NCBI GenBank assembly: GCA_030639305.1
Contig: DAOWCY010000025.1
Span: 1-50,512 of the forward strand
Direction: 5' to 3'
DNA length: 50,512 bases
Source of the DNA: JAGLQA01 sp023135565
GTDB lineage: Bacteria > Acidobacteriota > Aminicenantia > UBA2199
Positions within the stretch are counted from its first letter, which is position 1, and the number at the start of each line of letters is the position of its first letter. Both the position numbers and the translations under genes were made by a program. The notes below the pieces were generated by a model. The model was not told the origin of the DNA and made no database searches. It worked only from the letters and a program-made list of their open reading frames with translations. Positions 16,751 through 23,782 of this stretch are shown here, one piece after another.

Positions 16751-17383
16751 ATGAAAAAAAACGAAATAACACAACACCTGGTCGATTTAAACGAGTTGGA
16801 AATCCTCGACCTGGTCAGGAAAGAGTTAGAAGGAGGAGCTGATCCATTGGAAGTTTTAGACGCTTGTCGTGAAGGTATGATTATTGTCGGCAAACGTTTC
16901 GAGGCAGGCGAATACTATCTCCCTGAACTTATAATGGCAGGTGAAATATTTAGCGAGGTCTCCGAGATATTGAGATCTGTTATCAAAGAGGGCAGCGCCG
17001 AAACAAAAGGCACAGTCGTATTCGGCACCGTACGCGGCGATGTCCATGATATCGGGAAAGACATAATAGTGGGAATATTACGGGGAGTAGGCTACCGGGT
17101 GCATGACCTGGGCACCAATGTGGAGACGGAGCAATTTGTTAAAAAAATGCAGGAAACAGGCGCTCCTATCCTCGGTCTATCGGGCCTGATAACCACCGCT
17201 TACAACAGCATGAGAGAAGTAATAGAAGCTCTCGATAAAGCCGGTATCAGGAAGCGGGTAAAAGTTATGATCGGCGGAGGCGTTACCGACGAGAGAGTGC
17301 GGGTTCATACCGGGGCGGATGCCTATGGGAATGACCCTACCGACGCCCTCAAGTTGTGCGCGCAATTTATGGGAGGAAATTAA
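16751..17383 (+). CDS. Corrinoid (B12-binding) methyltransferase protein
   Basis: A 210-residue methyl-carrier protein of the MtaC/MtbC/MttC type. The N-terminal helical cap (B12-binding_2) spans about 1-85. The Rossmann-like cobalamin domain follows with GTVRGDVHDIGKDIIVGILR (about 97-116), where DVHDIG is the DxHxxG motif whose His ligates cobalt, then LGLSGLITTAYNSM and VMIGGGVTDE. It carries a methyl group on cobalamin between a substrate-specific methyltransferase and an acceptor enzyme. ATG at 16751 is preferred because of AAGGAG nine bases before it; the longer TTG frame has no such site. The partner gene follows one base after the stop. Confidence 0.92.
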   Translation: MKKNEITQHLVDLNELEILDLVRKELEGGADPLEVLDACREGMIIVGKRFEAGEYYLPELIMAGEIFSEVSEILRSVIKEGSAETKGTVVFGTVRGDVHDIGKDIIVGILRGVGYRVHDLGTNVETEQFVKKMQETGAPILGLSGLITTAYNSMREVIEALDKAGIRKRVKVMIGGGVTDERVRVHTGADAYGNDPTDALKLCAQFMGGN

Positions 17384-17384
17384 C

Positions 17385-18548
17385 ATGAAACCGGAAACCA
17401 TGACCCCACAAGAACGCTTCGATGCAGCAGTAAATTTGCGAAAACCTGACCGTGTGCCTGTGTGTCCCTTAGGTTTTCTTTTTGCCGGCCCACTCACGGG
17501 CATGACCATGGCAGAATTTTACACCGATCTCGATGCCGCCACGGCAGCCCAGCGTAAAATATTCGCTGACCTGGGCGGCTGGGATGTGGTAGGATTGTCC
17601 GGCGGCACCATGACCGATCCCTTTCCTCTAACCGCCATATATCCCAACAAAATGAAACTGCCGGGCCGGGATTTACCTGAGAATGCTATCATGCAGTTCG
17701 ACGAATCTGAACCGGCAATGGTCGTCGAAGACTACGATATCATCATAAAAAAAGGCTGGAATCATTTCTTTTTTAGTCACCTATTGCCGCGTATCATGCC
17801 CGGTTATGGCGGCGGCATCTTCGGCACGATAAAAGCCATTAGCAAGCTGCTGCGTTTCCAGAAGTCGTTTAAGAAAGATATTCGCTATTGGGAAAGCCGG
17901 GGCATTCCTTCACTGGTTGGAATGGCCTGCGTTGTGCCCTACGAGATGTTCTCAACGGCACGGACTCTTCAACAATTCATCCTCGATCTTTACCGGCACC
18001 CGGATAAAGTTACTGCCGCCATGGATGCGGCGCTGCCTGATGTAATCAAAACGACCCTGCGCGGTACCAAAGCGTTGGGTGTACCCCGTGTTTTCCTGGC
18101 CGGAGAGCGTGGAGCGGGTGATGTAATAAACCCGCAGCAATTCGATCAATTCTACTTCCCCTGGCTCAAGAAGTTGGTTAATGCCCTGATAGACGCAGGT
18201 ATTACCCCGCTGTTTCATTTTGACAGTAATTGGGACCGGAACCTGTCTTATTTTAAAGAGTTCCCCAAAGGCAAATGCATCCTGGATTTAGACAGCGCTA
18301 CCGACATTTTCAAAGCAAAAGAGATATTAGACGGCCATATGTGCCTGATGGGTGATGTACCGGCGCCCCTGTTGACCTTAGGAACCCCCGAAGAAGTATC
18401 GGATTATTGCAAAAAACTTATCGACGAAGTAGGCAGAGGGGGAGGTTTTATTCTCAGTTCCGGTTGTTCCGTGCCCTATGACGCCAAATTTGAAAATATT
18501 AAAGCCATGATCGACACCGCCAAAACCTACGAACTTTCTAAAGGTTAA
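17385..18548 (+). CDS. Uroporphyrinogen decarboxylase-family methyltransferase
   Basis: A 387-residue TIM-barrel protein of the UroD/MtaA family. With an adjacent corrinoid protein, such enzymes usually transfer a methyl group to or from cobalamin rather than act in haem synthesis. Typical segments are NLRKPDRVPVCPLGFLF near the N-terminus, LFHFDSNWDRNLSYFKEF (about 278-295), ILDLDSATDIFKAKEIL and FILSSGCSVPYDAKFENI (about 358-375). That last Cys may bind zinc; the usual His-x-Cys pair is replaced by HFD. ATG at 17385 follows GGGAGG closely and sits one base after the corrinoid gene; the earlier in-frame ATG inside that gene has no support. The methyl donor is unknown. Confidence 0.88.
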   Translation: MKPETMTPQERFDAAVNLRKPDRVPVCPLGFLFAGPLTGMTMAEFYTDLDAATAAQRKIFADLGGWDVVGLSGGTMTDPFPLTAIYPNKMKLPGRDLPENAIMQFDESEPAMVVEDYDIIIKKGWNHFFFSHLLPRIMPGYGGGIFGTIKAISKLLRFQKSFKKDIRYWESRGIPSLVGMACVVPYEMFSTARTLQQFILDLYRHPDKVTAAMDAALPDVIKTTLRGTKALGVPRVFLAGERGAGDVINPQQFDQFYFPWLKKLVNALIDAGITPLFHFDSNWDRNLSYFKEFPKGKCILDLDSATDIFKAKEILDGHMCLMGDVPAPLLTLGTPEEVSDYCKKLIDEVGRGGGFILSSGCSVPYDAKFENIKAMIDTAKTYELSKG

Positions 18549-18552
18549 ATAG

Positions 18553-18581
18553 TTGTTTTTTCCCGGTTTCTCCTGTATAAT
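18553..18581 (+). promoter_or_regulatory. Promoter of the methylmalonyl-CoA mutase operon
   Basis: TTGTTT (18553-18558), 17 bases, TATAAT (18576-18581). Transcription would begin near 18588, directly at a hairpin (18591-18615). Confidence 0.65.
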
Positions 18582-18587
18582 GCATAG

Positions 18588-18635
18588 TATTTTTCGAGCC
18601 TAAACTTGAGAAAAAGATGCCTGAAGGCAGGAATT
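18588..18635 (+). promoter_or_regulatory. Leader hairpin before mutA, related to the leader element
   Basis: TTTTTCGAG, a short loop and CTTGAGAAAAA form an inverted repeat, followed by GCCTGAAGGC and AGGAATTT. This parallels the first half of the element at 28688-28783 (TTTTTTTCAAG, loop, CTTGAAAAAAA, then CCACCTGACGGTGG, GGAACT). The second half is missing. It would be the start of the mutAB mRNA. Confidence 0.5.
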
Positions 18636-18655
18636 TACTACAGGAGAAACTGCGC

Positions 18656-20560
18656 ATGCCTGAAAAACATAAACCGGGAAAAAGAATAGAATTAGAACAA
18701 AGCCCGGATTTTTTAAAAGATTTCCCGCCCCATACTTACGAAGAATGGCAAAAAAAAGTAGGGGAAGACCTTGTTACCGGCACTTATGAGGGAATCGATC
18801 TCAAACCTATCTATCGCAAAGAAGATACTGCCCATATCCCCGGTCTCGACAACCTGCCCGGTTTCGCCCCCTATATCAGGGGAACAAAAGCAGCCGGTTA
18901 CCGGCAAAAAGGCTGGGAAATCTGCCAGGAGATCAAATGCGGCAATCCCGGGGATTTCAACCGGGAGCTAAAACATGACCTGCACAGAGGCCAGGACGCC
19001 GTGTTTTTAGCCTTAGACGAGGCCGCCCGGGAAGGACTGGACCCGGATAAGGCCGAAAATGGCGCAGTAGGAATTAACGGGGTTTCGATCTCTACTTACG
19101 AGGATTTTGAGAAAACTCTTTCCGGGATAGATTTAGAGAAGTATCCCCTTTATATCGACGCCGGGCTTCCCGGTTTAGAAATCGCCATGATGTTGACTGT
19201 TTTTTGCCGGGAAACGGACATAGGTATCGCAAAAATCAAAGGCAGCATCGAGAGCGATCCATTAGGTCTCCTGTTGACCCGGGGCAAACTGCCGGTTTCT
19301 TTGGAGACTGCTTTCGACCGGCTGGCCGCGGTTACCGGCAGTTTGGCGCAAATCGCTCCCCAACTAAAAACCATGGCGGTGAAAGGTTCCCTTTTTCATA
19401 ATGCCGGGGCCGATGCGGTTCGGGAACTGGCGTTCAGTCTATCCACAGCGGTGGAATATATCGACCGAATGATAGACAGGGGACTCGATATAAATGACAT
19501 CGTTCGCTCTATTCGTTTTACTTTCGGCGCCGGTTCTTTTTTCTTTATGGAAGTCGCCAAACTGCGGGCGGTTAGGATGCTGTGGGAGCGGATTGCCACC
19601 GCCTATGGCGCTGATGAAGAGTCCCGGAAGATAACCATGCATGCCGAAACTTCTTTTTACAACCAGACTCGTTTAGCGCCATATGTCAATATGCTGCGTA
19701 CCACCACCGAAGCTTTTTCCGCCGTGGTAGGCGGCGTAGATTCTTTAACCACGAATCCTTTCGATGAATGCGGCGGCAAGCCCGACCGTTTTTCCCGCCG
19801 GGTGGCGCGTAACACCCAGGTCATCTTAAAAGAAGAGGCTCATTTGGACCAACTGATCGACCCGGCCGGCGGTTCTTATTATGTAGAAGCTTTAACCCGC
19901 CGGGTAGCGCAGGCAGCCTGGGATGAATTCCGGGAAATCCAGCGCCGGGGTGGTATGTTAAAAGCCTTGCGGCAGGGATATCCCCAGGAAGAGATCGAGA
20001 GAGTAGCCGCCCAAAGAAAGAAAGACCTATCTGAAGGAAAATCTAAATTAGTCGGCGTCAATGCTTATGTAGTTGACGGCGCGGAAAAATTAGAAAAGAA
20101 AGTCTCCGAAGAAGGGGAAATTTTTCAAATGAGAAGCGCTTATTTAAAAGAGCACCGGGCTTCCCGGTCAGAAGAGAAAATCAGCGAACTCATCGAGCAA
20201 ATAGCAGGAGCAGCCGCGGATAGTACAAATAAACAAAAGTTTTTTGGGGGTCCAGGGTGGGGAAGAATATCGAATATCGAATATCGAATATCGAATATCG
20301 AAGGGGCGCCTGACGACGCTGCGTCAGCGAAAAGCCCCTCATCGGCTCCCCGCGCCGCGGGGCCCCCTGGTCGCCGAAGGCAAGAAGAAAATATTATTCA
20401 AACTGGAACTGAAGCGCTGCTGGCCGGAGGCACCCTGGGAGAAATTTTCTCAGCTTTAAATAGCGGCAGCGAAGAATCTTTTTCTATAAAGCCATTAAGC
20501 ATCCAGCGCGCCGTAGAGATTTTTGAAGAACAGGCGGAAGTGCAGGGAGAATCGAAATGA
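18656..20560 (+). CDS. mutA: Methylmalonyl-CoA mutase small subunit, with in-frame repeat insertion
   Basis: The small subunit pairs with MutB to interconvert succinyl-CoA and methylmalonyl-CoA; in this family it lacks the cobalamin domain and is non-catalytic. The TIM-barrel region shows PIYRKEDTAHIPGLDNLPGF, LDEAAREGLDPDK and QTRLAPYVNMLRTTTEAFSA. ATG at 18656 is chosen because CAGGAG lies ten bases before it; an ATG at 18617 lacks a site. Between residues of about 525 and 577 the sequence is foreign: repeat DNA at 20232-20385 with five heptamers encodes KFFGGPGWGRIS, NIEYRISNIEG and a Pro/Ala-rich piece, before normal sequence resumes at IIQTGTEALLAGGTLGEIFS. The stop overlaps mutB by ATGA. 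Confidence 0.92.
   Translation: MPEKHKPGKRIELEQSPDFLKDFPPHTYEEWQKKVGEDLVTGTYEGIDLKPIYRKEDTAHIPGLDNLPGFAPYIRGTKAAGYRQKGWEICQEIKCGNPGDFNRELKHDLHRGQDAVFLALDEAAREGLDPDKAENGAVGINGVSISTYEDFEKTLSGIDLEKYPLYIDAGLPGLEIAMMLTVFCRETDIGIAKIKGSIESDPLGLLLTRGKLPVSLETAFDRLAAVTGSLAQIAPQLKTMAVKGSLFHNAGADAVRELAFSLSTAVEYIDRMIDRGLDINDIVRSIRFTFGAGSFFFMEVAKLRAVRMLWERIATAYGADEESRKITMHAETSFYNQTRLAPYVNMLRTTTEAFSAVVGGVDSLTTNPFDECGGKPDRFSRRVARNTQVILKEEAHLDQLIDPAGGSYYVEALTRRVAQAAWDEFREIQRRGGMLKALRQGYPQEEIERVAAQRKKDLSEGKSKLVGVNAYVVDGAEKLEKKVSEEGEIFQMRSAYLKEHRASRSEEKISELIEQIAGAAADSTNKQKFFGGPGWGRISNIEYRISNIEGAPDDAASAKSPSSAPRAAGPPGRRRQEENIIQTGTEALLAGGTLGEIFSALNSGSEESFSIKPLSIQRAVEIFEEQAEVQGESK
20232..20385 (+). repeat. Repeat insertion inside mutA, with a 7-bp tandem run
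   Basis: The inserted segment opens with AAAGTTTTTTGGGGGTCCAG (as in R2), contains five GAATATC units at 20265-20299, and closes with GC-rich CCCCGCGCCGCGGGGCCCCC and GTCGCCGAAGGCAAG, as in R1. The frame stays open across it, but the 7-bp unit is not a multiple of three, so loss or gain of one unit would shift the frame. Confidence 0.8.
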
Positions 20561-22749
20561 AAGCAGCAGTGAAGAAACCTGATTTTGCTAAAATGGAATT
20601 AGATTTGGACGCCGTCCCGGTATCTAAAGAAGAGTGGCGCCGGCAGGTAGAGAAAATCACCGGGCGTTCTTTAGACGAATTAGTCTACCGCACCATGGAG
20701 CAGATCGACGTCAAGCCCCTATACCGGTCCGAAGACACACAGCAGCTTAAGCACTTAGATTATATGCCCGGCATCCCCCCTTTTTTGCGCGGCCCATATG
20801 CCACCATGTACGTGCAGCGGCCCTGGACTGTGCGCCAGTACTCCGGTTTTTCTACTGCTGAAGAGAGCAATGCCTTTTACCGGAGGAATCTCGCTGCCGG
20901 GCAGAAAGGGTTGTCCGTGGCTTTCGACCTGGCTACACACCGCGGTTATGATTCCGATCATCCGCGGGTGGTGGGCGACGTCGGCAAAGCCGGGGTAGCC
21001 ATAGATTCCATAGAGGACATGAAAATCCTATTTTCAGACATCCCTTTGGATAAAATGTCCGTATCCATGACTATGAACGGCGCTGTGCTGCCGGTATTGG
21101 CTTTTTACATTGCCGCCGCCGAAGAACAGGGCGTCGAGCATAAGCAACTGACCGGCACCATCCAGAACGACATCCTGAAAGAGTACATGGTACGCAACAC
21201 CTATATTTATCCCCCGGAAACCTCTATGCGCATTATTTCCGACATATTTAAGTTTACCGCCGGGCACATGCCCAAATATAACAGCATCAGCGTATCCGGC
21301 TACCACATGCAGGAAGCAGGCGCCACTGCCGATTTAGAAATGGCTTACACTTTGGCCGACGGCCTCGAATATGTCAGGACGGGAATAGAAGCAGGGCTGC
21401 AAGTGGATGATTTTGCCCCGCGCATTTCTTTTTTTTGGGGTGCAGGCATGAACTTTTTTATGGAAGTGGCTAAAATGAGGGCCGCCCGTTTGATCTGGGC
21501 AAAACTCATCAAAGGATTCAATCCTAAAAACCCCAAATCCATGGCGCTGCGGGCGCACACCCAGACTTCGGGCTGGAGTTTGACCGAACAGGATCCTTTT
21601 AACAATGTAGTCAGGACCTGTATGGAAGCCATGGCTGCTGTTTTAGGTCATACCCAATCGCTGCACACCAACTCTTTAGACGAAGCCATCGCTCTGCCTA
21701 CCGATTTTTCGGCCCGCATAGCCCGCAACACCCAGTTGTATCTCCAGGAGGAAACCGGTTTATGCAGCGTTATCGACCCCTGGGCCGGATCCTACTATGT
21801 AGAAAGCCTGACCCACGAATTATTAAAAAGAGGCTGGGAACATATTTTAGAGATCGAATCTTACGGCGGCATGACCCGCGCCATAGGAGCCGGTATACCG
21901 CGCATGCGCATCGAAGAAGCCGCCGCCCGCCGCCAGGCCCGGATCGACTCCGGTGTAGAGACTATTGTCGGCGTGAACAAATATCCTCCCGGCGCGGAAG
22001 AGCCTATCGACATCCTGGAAGTAGACAATACCGCGGTCATGACGGCGCAGTTGCAGCGCATCGAAAAGCTCAAAGCCCAGAGGAACGAACAAGAAGTGCA
22101 AGCTGTTTTAAACGCTTTAACTAAATGCGCCGAAAGCGGGACGGGCAACCTGTTGGATTTATCTTTAAAGGCAGCCCGGGCCCGAGCTACTTTGGGTGAA
22201 ATTTCCACTGCCGTAGAGAAAGTATGCGGCCGTTATGAAGGAACGGCGAAGACTATATCGGGCATATACAGCAGTGAATATGCCGGTGGTGATGATGGTT
22301 TGGTGGAGCAGGTGCGCCGTCAAAGCGACGAATTTGCGGAAAAGGAAGGCCGCCGTCCGCGCATAATGGTAGCTAAGATGGGTCAGGACGGGCATGACCG
22401 GGGAGCGAAAGTAATAGCCACGGCTTATGCCGACATGGGATTCGATGTAGATGTGGGGCCTTTGTTTCAAACGCCCGGTGAGACGGCCCGGCAGGCGGTG
22501 GAGAATGACGTCCATGTTGTCGGCATGAGTTCCTTGGCTGGAGGTCATAAAACGTTACTGCCGCGGTTAATGGAGGAATTGAAAAAGCTTGGACGTGAAG
22601 ATATTATCGTAGTTTGCGGCGGAGTGATCCCGGCGCGTGACTATGATTATTTGTATGAGCATGGAGTTTCGGCTATATTTGGACCCGGCACGAAGATACC
22701 CGGCACGGTGATTAAGATTTTAGAAGAGATGAACAACAGGTTTTTATAG
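20557..22749 (+). CDS. mutB: Methylmalonyl-CoA mutase large subunit
   Basis: A 730-residue AdoCbl-dependent catalytic subunit interconverting (R)-methylmalonyl-CoA and succinyl-CoA. The barrel domain shows YATMYVQRPWTVRQYSGFST (about 87-106), LTGTIQNDILKEYMVRNTYI and ISVSGYHMQEAGA with the active-site His. The C-terminal cobalamin domain (about 600-730) has MVAKMGQDGHDRGAKVIATA, where DGHDRG is the DxHxxG motif, then GMSSLAGGHKTLLP and VVCGGVIP. Length is normal for the family. It overlaps mutA by four bases. No epimerase or MeaB chaperone is in the window. The pathway is propionate or succinate metabolism. Confidence 0.97.
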   Translation: MKAAVKKPDFAKMELDLDAVPVSKEEWRRQVEKITGRSLDELVYRTMEQIDVKPLYRSEDTQQLKHLDYMPGIPPFLRGPYATMYVQRPWTVRQYSGFSTAEESNAFYRRNLAAGQKGLSVAFDLATHRGYDSDHPRVVGDVGKAGVAIDSIEDMKILFSDIPLDKMSVSMTMNGAVLPVLAFYIAAAEEQGVEHKQLTGTIQNDILKEYMVRNTYIYPPETSMRIISDIFKFTAGHMPKYNSISVSGYHMQEAGATADLEMAYTLADGLEYVRTGIEAGLQVDDFAPRISFFWGAGMNFFMEVAKMRAARLIWAKLIKGFNPKNPKSMALRAHTQTSGWSLTEQDPFNNVVRTCMEAMAAVLGHTQSLHTNSLDEAIALPTDFSARIARNTQLYLQEETGLCSVIDPWAGSYYVESLTHELLKRGWEHILEIESYGGMTRAIGAGIPRMRIEEAAARRQARIDSGVETIVGVNKYPPGAEEPIDILEVDNTAVMTAQLQRIEKLKAQRNEQEVQAVLNALTKCAESGTGNLLDLSLKAARARATLGEISTAVEKVCGRYEGTAKTISGIYSSEYAGGDDGLVEQVRRQSDEFAEKEGRRPRIMVAKMGQDGHDRGAKVIATAYADMGFDVDVGPLFQTPGETARQAVENDVHVVGMSSLAGGHKTLLPRLMEELKKLGREDIIVVCGGVIPARDYDYLYEHGVSAIFGPGTKIPGTVIKILEEMNNRFL

Positions 22750-23041
22750 GGGGGCGATTAGCTGCTTCGCAGCGGGTGAGCGCTTTTGATTTTTTCAACA
22801 AAAGTTTTGATCAAACTTTTTCAAAAGTTTGGCCCCCGGCAGGGCCGCCGGAGGCAAGAGCGCTTTTGCTTCTCAATTATCAAAAGTTTTGATCAAACTT
22901 TTACAAAAGTTTGGCCCCCGGCAGGGACCTGCCGCGCAGCGGCTTAACGCCACCCCACGCGCGTGGGGTCGCCGAAGGCAAGTAAAAAAATGTGGGAAAT
23001 AAAGTTGTTTTATGTTATACTTATTGGGTGAGGAACCGATA
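22750..23041 (-). repeat. R1 repeats (two units) and spacer
   Basis: Two R1 units start at 22779 and 22859 (period 80): AGCGCTTTTG, AAAAGTTTTGATCAAACTTT, CAAAAGTTTGGCCCCCGGCA, then a GC-rich part with CCGCCGGAGGCAAG. The second ends GTGGGGTCGCCGAAGGCAAG near 22982. The orientation is opposite to the copies at 9974, 26386 and 32024. No gene is seen. Confidence 0.8.
23013..23021 (+). promoter_or_regulatory. Possible extended -10 promoter of the MNT-HEPN-NACHT operon
   Basis: TGTTATACT gives TATACT with an upstream TG pair, but no good -35 box at 17-18 bases. A 20-codon open frame begins at 23042 (ATGAATGTAGTC, with GAGGA before it) and ends at 23104, overlapping the first gene of the operon; it might couple translation. 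Confidence 0.35.
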
Positions 23042-23084
23042 ATGAATGTAGTCAATGGTTTCCGCCAGGAGTTAAAAGAGAGCC

Positions 23085-23375
23085 ATGCGTATCGACAGAC
23101 ATGAAAAAGAAGCGTTGAAATATGCTTTCAAGGATTTCAAAGGAGACGTTTATTTTTTCGGTTCCAGGCTGGATGATTCAAAGAAAGGGGGGGATATAGA
23201 CGTGATCATTATTCCCGGGAAAAAAGCCAATCCTCTCAAGTTATCGCTGGAAATCCAGAAACGTTTTTTTTCTAAGTGCGAACAAAATTTAGACCTTATT
23301 GTATACAAAGAAGACAACCTATTTTGCCGGGAGGTGATGAGTCATGCAAAAAGAGTTAATATTGAAACAATTTAA
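23085..23375 (+). CDS. mntA: MNT-type nucleotidyltransferase antitoxin
   Basis: A 96-residue minimal nucleotidyltransferase. The catalytic motif is visible as FFGSRLDDSKKGGDIDVIII (about 20-39): GS followed after nine residues by DxD. A second acidic position is in NLDLIVYKEDNLF (about 69-81). MntA antitoxins silence HepT toxins by adding AMP groups to a Tyr beside the toxin's active site. The next gene overlaps it by 32 bases and encodes exactly such a HEPN protein, so they form one unit. Antitoxin-first order is less usual for this family. The gene symbol follows the family name. Confidence 0.88.
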   Translation: MRIDRHEKEALKYAFKDFKGDVYFFGSRLDDSKKGGDIDVIIIPGKKANPLKLSLEIQKRFFSKCEQNLDLIVYKEDNLFCREVMSHAKRVNIETI

Positions 23376-23772
23376 CGATATCGAGAAAGCAAAAGAGCTT
23401 TTCTCCGCATCTGTAACTAAATTTGTCCCCTATGATACAGATCAATATTATACCCCTGATGAGTTGGAGTATTATGATTCCTTAGCCTTTCGTTTTGAGA
23501 AATGTGTAGAGTTAACTATAAATTTCTTCAGGTCACTGGAACTATTTCTTTATGCAAAGCAGAGCGACACATTAAGAGACAGGCTGTTAAAGATGCAAAA
23601 GATAAATATTATTGAAGATATTGATTTTTGGATGGAATCGAGATTATTAAGAAACAAAATTTCTCATGCTTATCTTCCCGAAGAGATAAAAGATATATAT
23701 CAAGAAATTTACGATAGATCGAAAGAGATATTTAAAACAATCGATAGAATAAAGGACTTTATAAGCAAATAA
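23344..23772 (+). CDS. hepT: HEPN-domain toxin (HepT-like)
   Basis: A 142-residue all-helical HEPN protein, a putative RNase toxin. The active-site motif is intact: RNKISHAY (about 105-112), i.e. Rx4HxY, where the Tyr is the residue AMPylated by MntA in studied systems. The N-terminal part (KQFNDIEKAKELFSASVTKF) and FRFEKCVELTINFFRSLELF fit the HEPN helices. The start at 23344 lies inside mntA and has GGGAGG upstream, so translation is coupled. The NACHT-LRR gene begins 10 bp after its stop, which places all three genes in one transcript. Confidence 0.88.
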   Translation: MQKELILKQFNDIEKAKELFSASVTKFVPYDTDQYYTPDELEYYDSLAFRFEKCVELTINFFRSLELFLYAKQSDTLRDRLLKMQKINIIEDIDFWMESRLLRNKISHAYLPEEIKDIYQEIYDRSKEIFKTIDRIKDFISK

Positions 23773-23782
23773 AGGAAAGAAG

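Noticed and set aside
20265..20299. Possible CRISPR array (five short repeats)
   Set aside because: The units are contiguous heptamers without spacers and lie inside mutA; no cas genes are present. The 81- and 108-bp tandem arrays also lack spacers.
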